Below, one piece after another: positions 63,694 to 64,000 of a DNA stretch of 64,000 nucleotides. Origin of the DNA: Oceanimonas sp. GK1 (GTDB taxonomy: Bacteria > Pseudomonadota > Gammaproteobacteria > Enterobacterales > Aeromonadaceae). Numbering within the stretch: the first letter of the stretch is position 1; every line of letters begins with the position of its first letter. The notes beneath the pieces are model-generated. The model was not told the origin of the DNA, ran no database searches, and was given only the letters and a program-made list of their open reading frames with translations. Where the stretch lies: the NCBI RefSeq assembly GCF_000243075.1, contig NC_016745.1, positions 2,001,001-2,065,000 on the forward strand, read 5' to 3'. A program made the position numbers and the translations under genes.

Positions 63694-64000
63694 ATGCAAT
63701 GGAATCTTGAACAATTACGGCAGTTTGTGGCCACCGCCGATCATGGCTCAATCAGTGCTGCCGCCCGCCATTTAGGCAAGGCACAATCGGCCGTAAGCAC
63801 GGCGATTGGTCTGCTGGAAGCAGATTTGGGGATAGTGCTGTTTGACCGGAGCACGCATCGCGCCACATTGTCCGATGCAGGCCAGGTGATGCTGTTGGAA
63901 GCGCGCGAGTTACTGAGGCAAGCCCAGGCGCTGGAGCAGCGCGCTCACTCCCTTGCTGCACGCAACGACGGCAAGCTGGCGCTGGCGCTGGATGAGGTGC
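63694..64000 (+). CDS. LysR-family transcription regulator, N-terminal part (cut by window end)
   Basis: The frame starts at the ATG at 63694 and runs 102 codons to the window edge. It encodes the LysR winged helix MQWNLEQLRQFVATADHGSISAAARHLGKAQSAVSTAIGLLEADLGIVLFDRS (key residues of the family HTH), then the linker helix. About two thirds of the protein, including the effector domain, lie outside. Its ligand is unknown. Confidence 0.9.
   Translation, partial: MQWNLEQLRQFVATADHGSISAAARHLGKAQSAVSTAIGLLEADLGIVLFDRSTHRATLSDAGQVMLLEARELLRQAQALEQRAHSLAARNDGKLALALDEV

Overview
The window comes from the chromosome of a GC-rich gammaproteobacterium. The gene order mfd / lolCDE / comEC-msbA-lpxK-ycaR-kdsB, gltA divergent from sdhCDAB-sucABCD, and xseA divergent from guaBA, together with the protein sequences, suggests an Aeromonadaceae-like marine genus such as Oceanimonas, Oceanisphaera or Zobellella. 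That placement is an inference from gene order and similarity, not from a marker gene.

Bases 1-34520 are ordinary core genome. They hold mfd (cut by the window edge) with an overlapping PilZ gene, the LolCDE lipoprotein exporter, two tandem DUF2062 genes, comEC, the lipid A/KDO cluster msbA-lpxK-ycaR-kdsB, fbp, an hsp20 gene with a consensus FNR box, citrate synthase, and the sdhCDAB-sucABCD TCA operon. An IS4-group insertion sequence sits in the loop of the sucD terminator. Then follow a YbaK-type deacylase, a chemoreceptor with a CXXCH haem motif under a second FNR box, xseA, guaB and guaA.

Bases 34521-62766 form a mobile island inserted at the 3' end of guaA, bounded by a 13-bp direct repeat (34509-34521 and 62766-62778). 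Next to guaA lies a P4-type tyrosine integrase, as in GIsul2-like elements. After it come an Ec67-type retron (msr-msd RNA plus an RT-TOPRIM fusion); an IncQ-like alpA-repA-repC replication module with its own iterons (repA is frameshifted); two repeats resembling RK2 oriV iterons; an RP4-like oriT with traJ and traI; and a fragment of an IncP mating-pair system (trbJ, a trbK-like lipoprotein, trbL, and a small gene carrying TrbL tail motifs). An AT-rich AAA ATPase plus subtilase operon follows and is a candidate defence system. Further right are a lone HigA-type regulator, an AbiE/MosAT-like toxin-antitoxin pair, and a cargo operon for a tripartite RND efflux pump with its own two-component system, with an IS3-family element just upstream of its promoter.

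The main structural observation is that the island has three right-end-like sequences (about 50748-50834, 53151-53242 and 62685-62778). In all three, a GGTAT arm motif lies exactly 66 bases before a guaA-core-like sequence. This suggests the island grew by stacking several elements at guaA: mobilisation/defence, then toxin-antitoxin, then efflux cargo.

To the right of the island the chromosome resumes with the displaced guaA terminator, an mdtJI small multidrug/spermidine exporter pair, and a divergent LysR gene cut by the window end.
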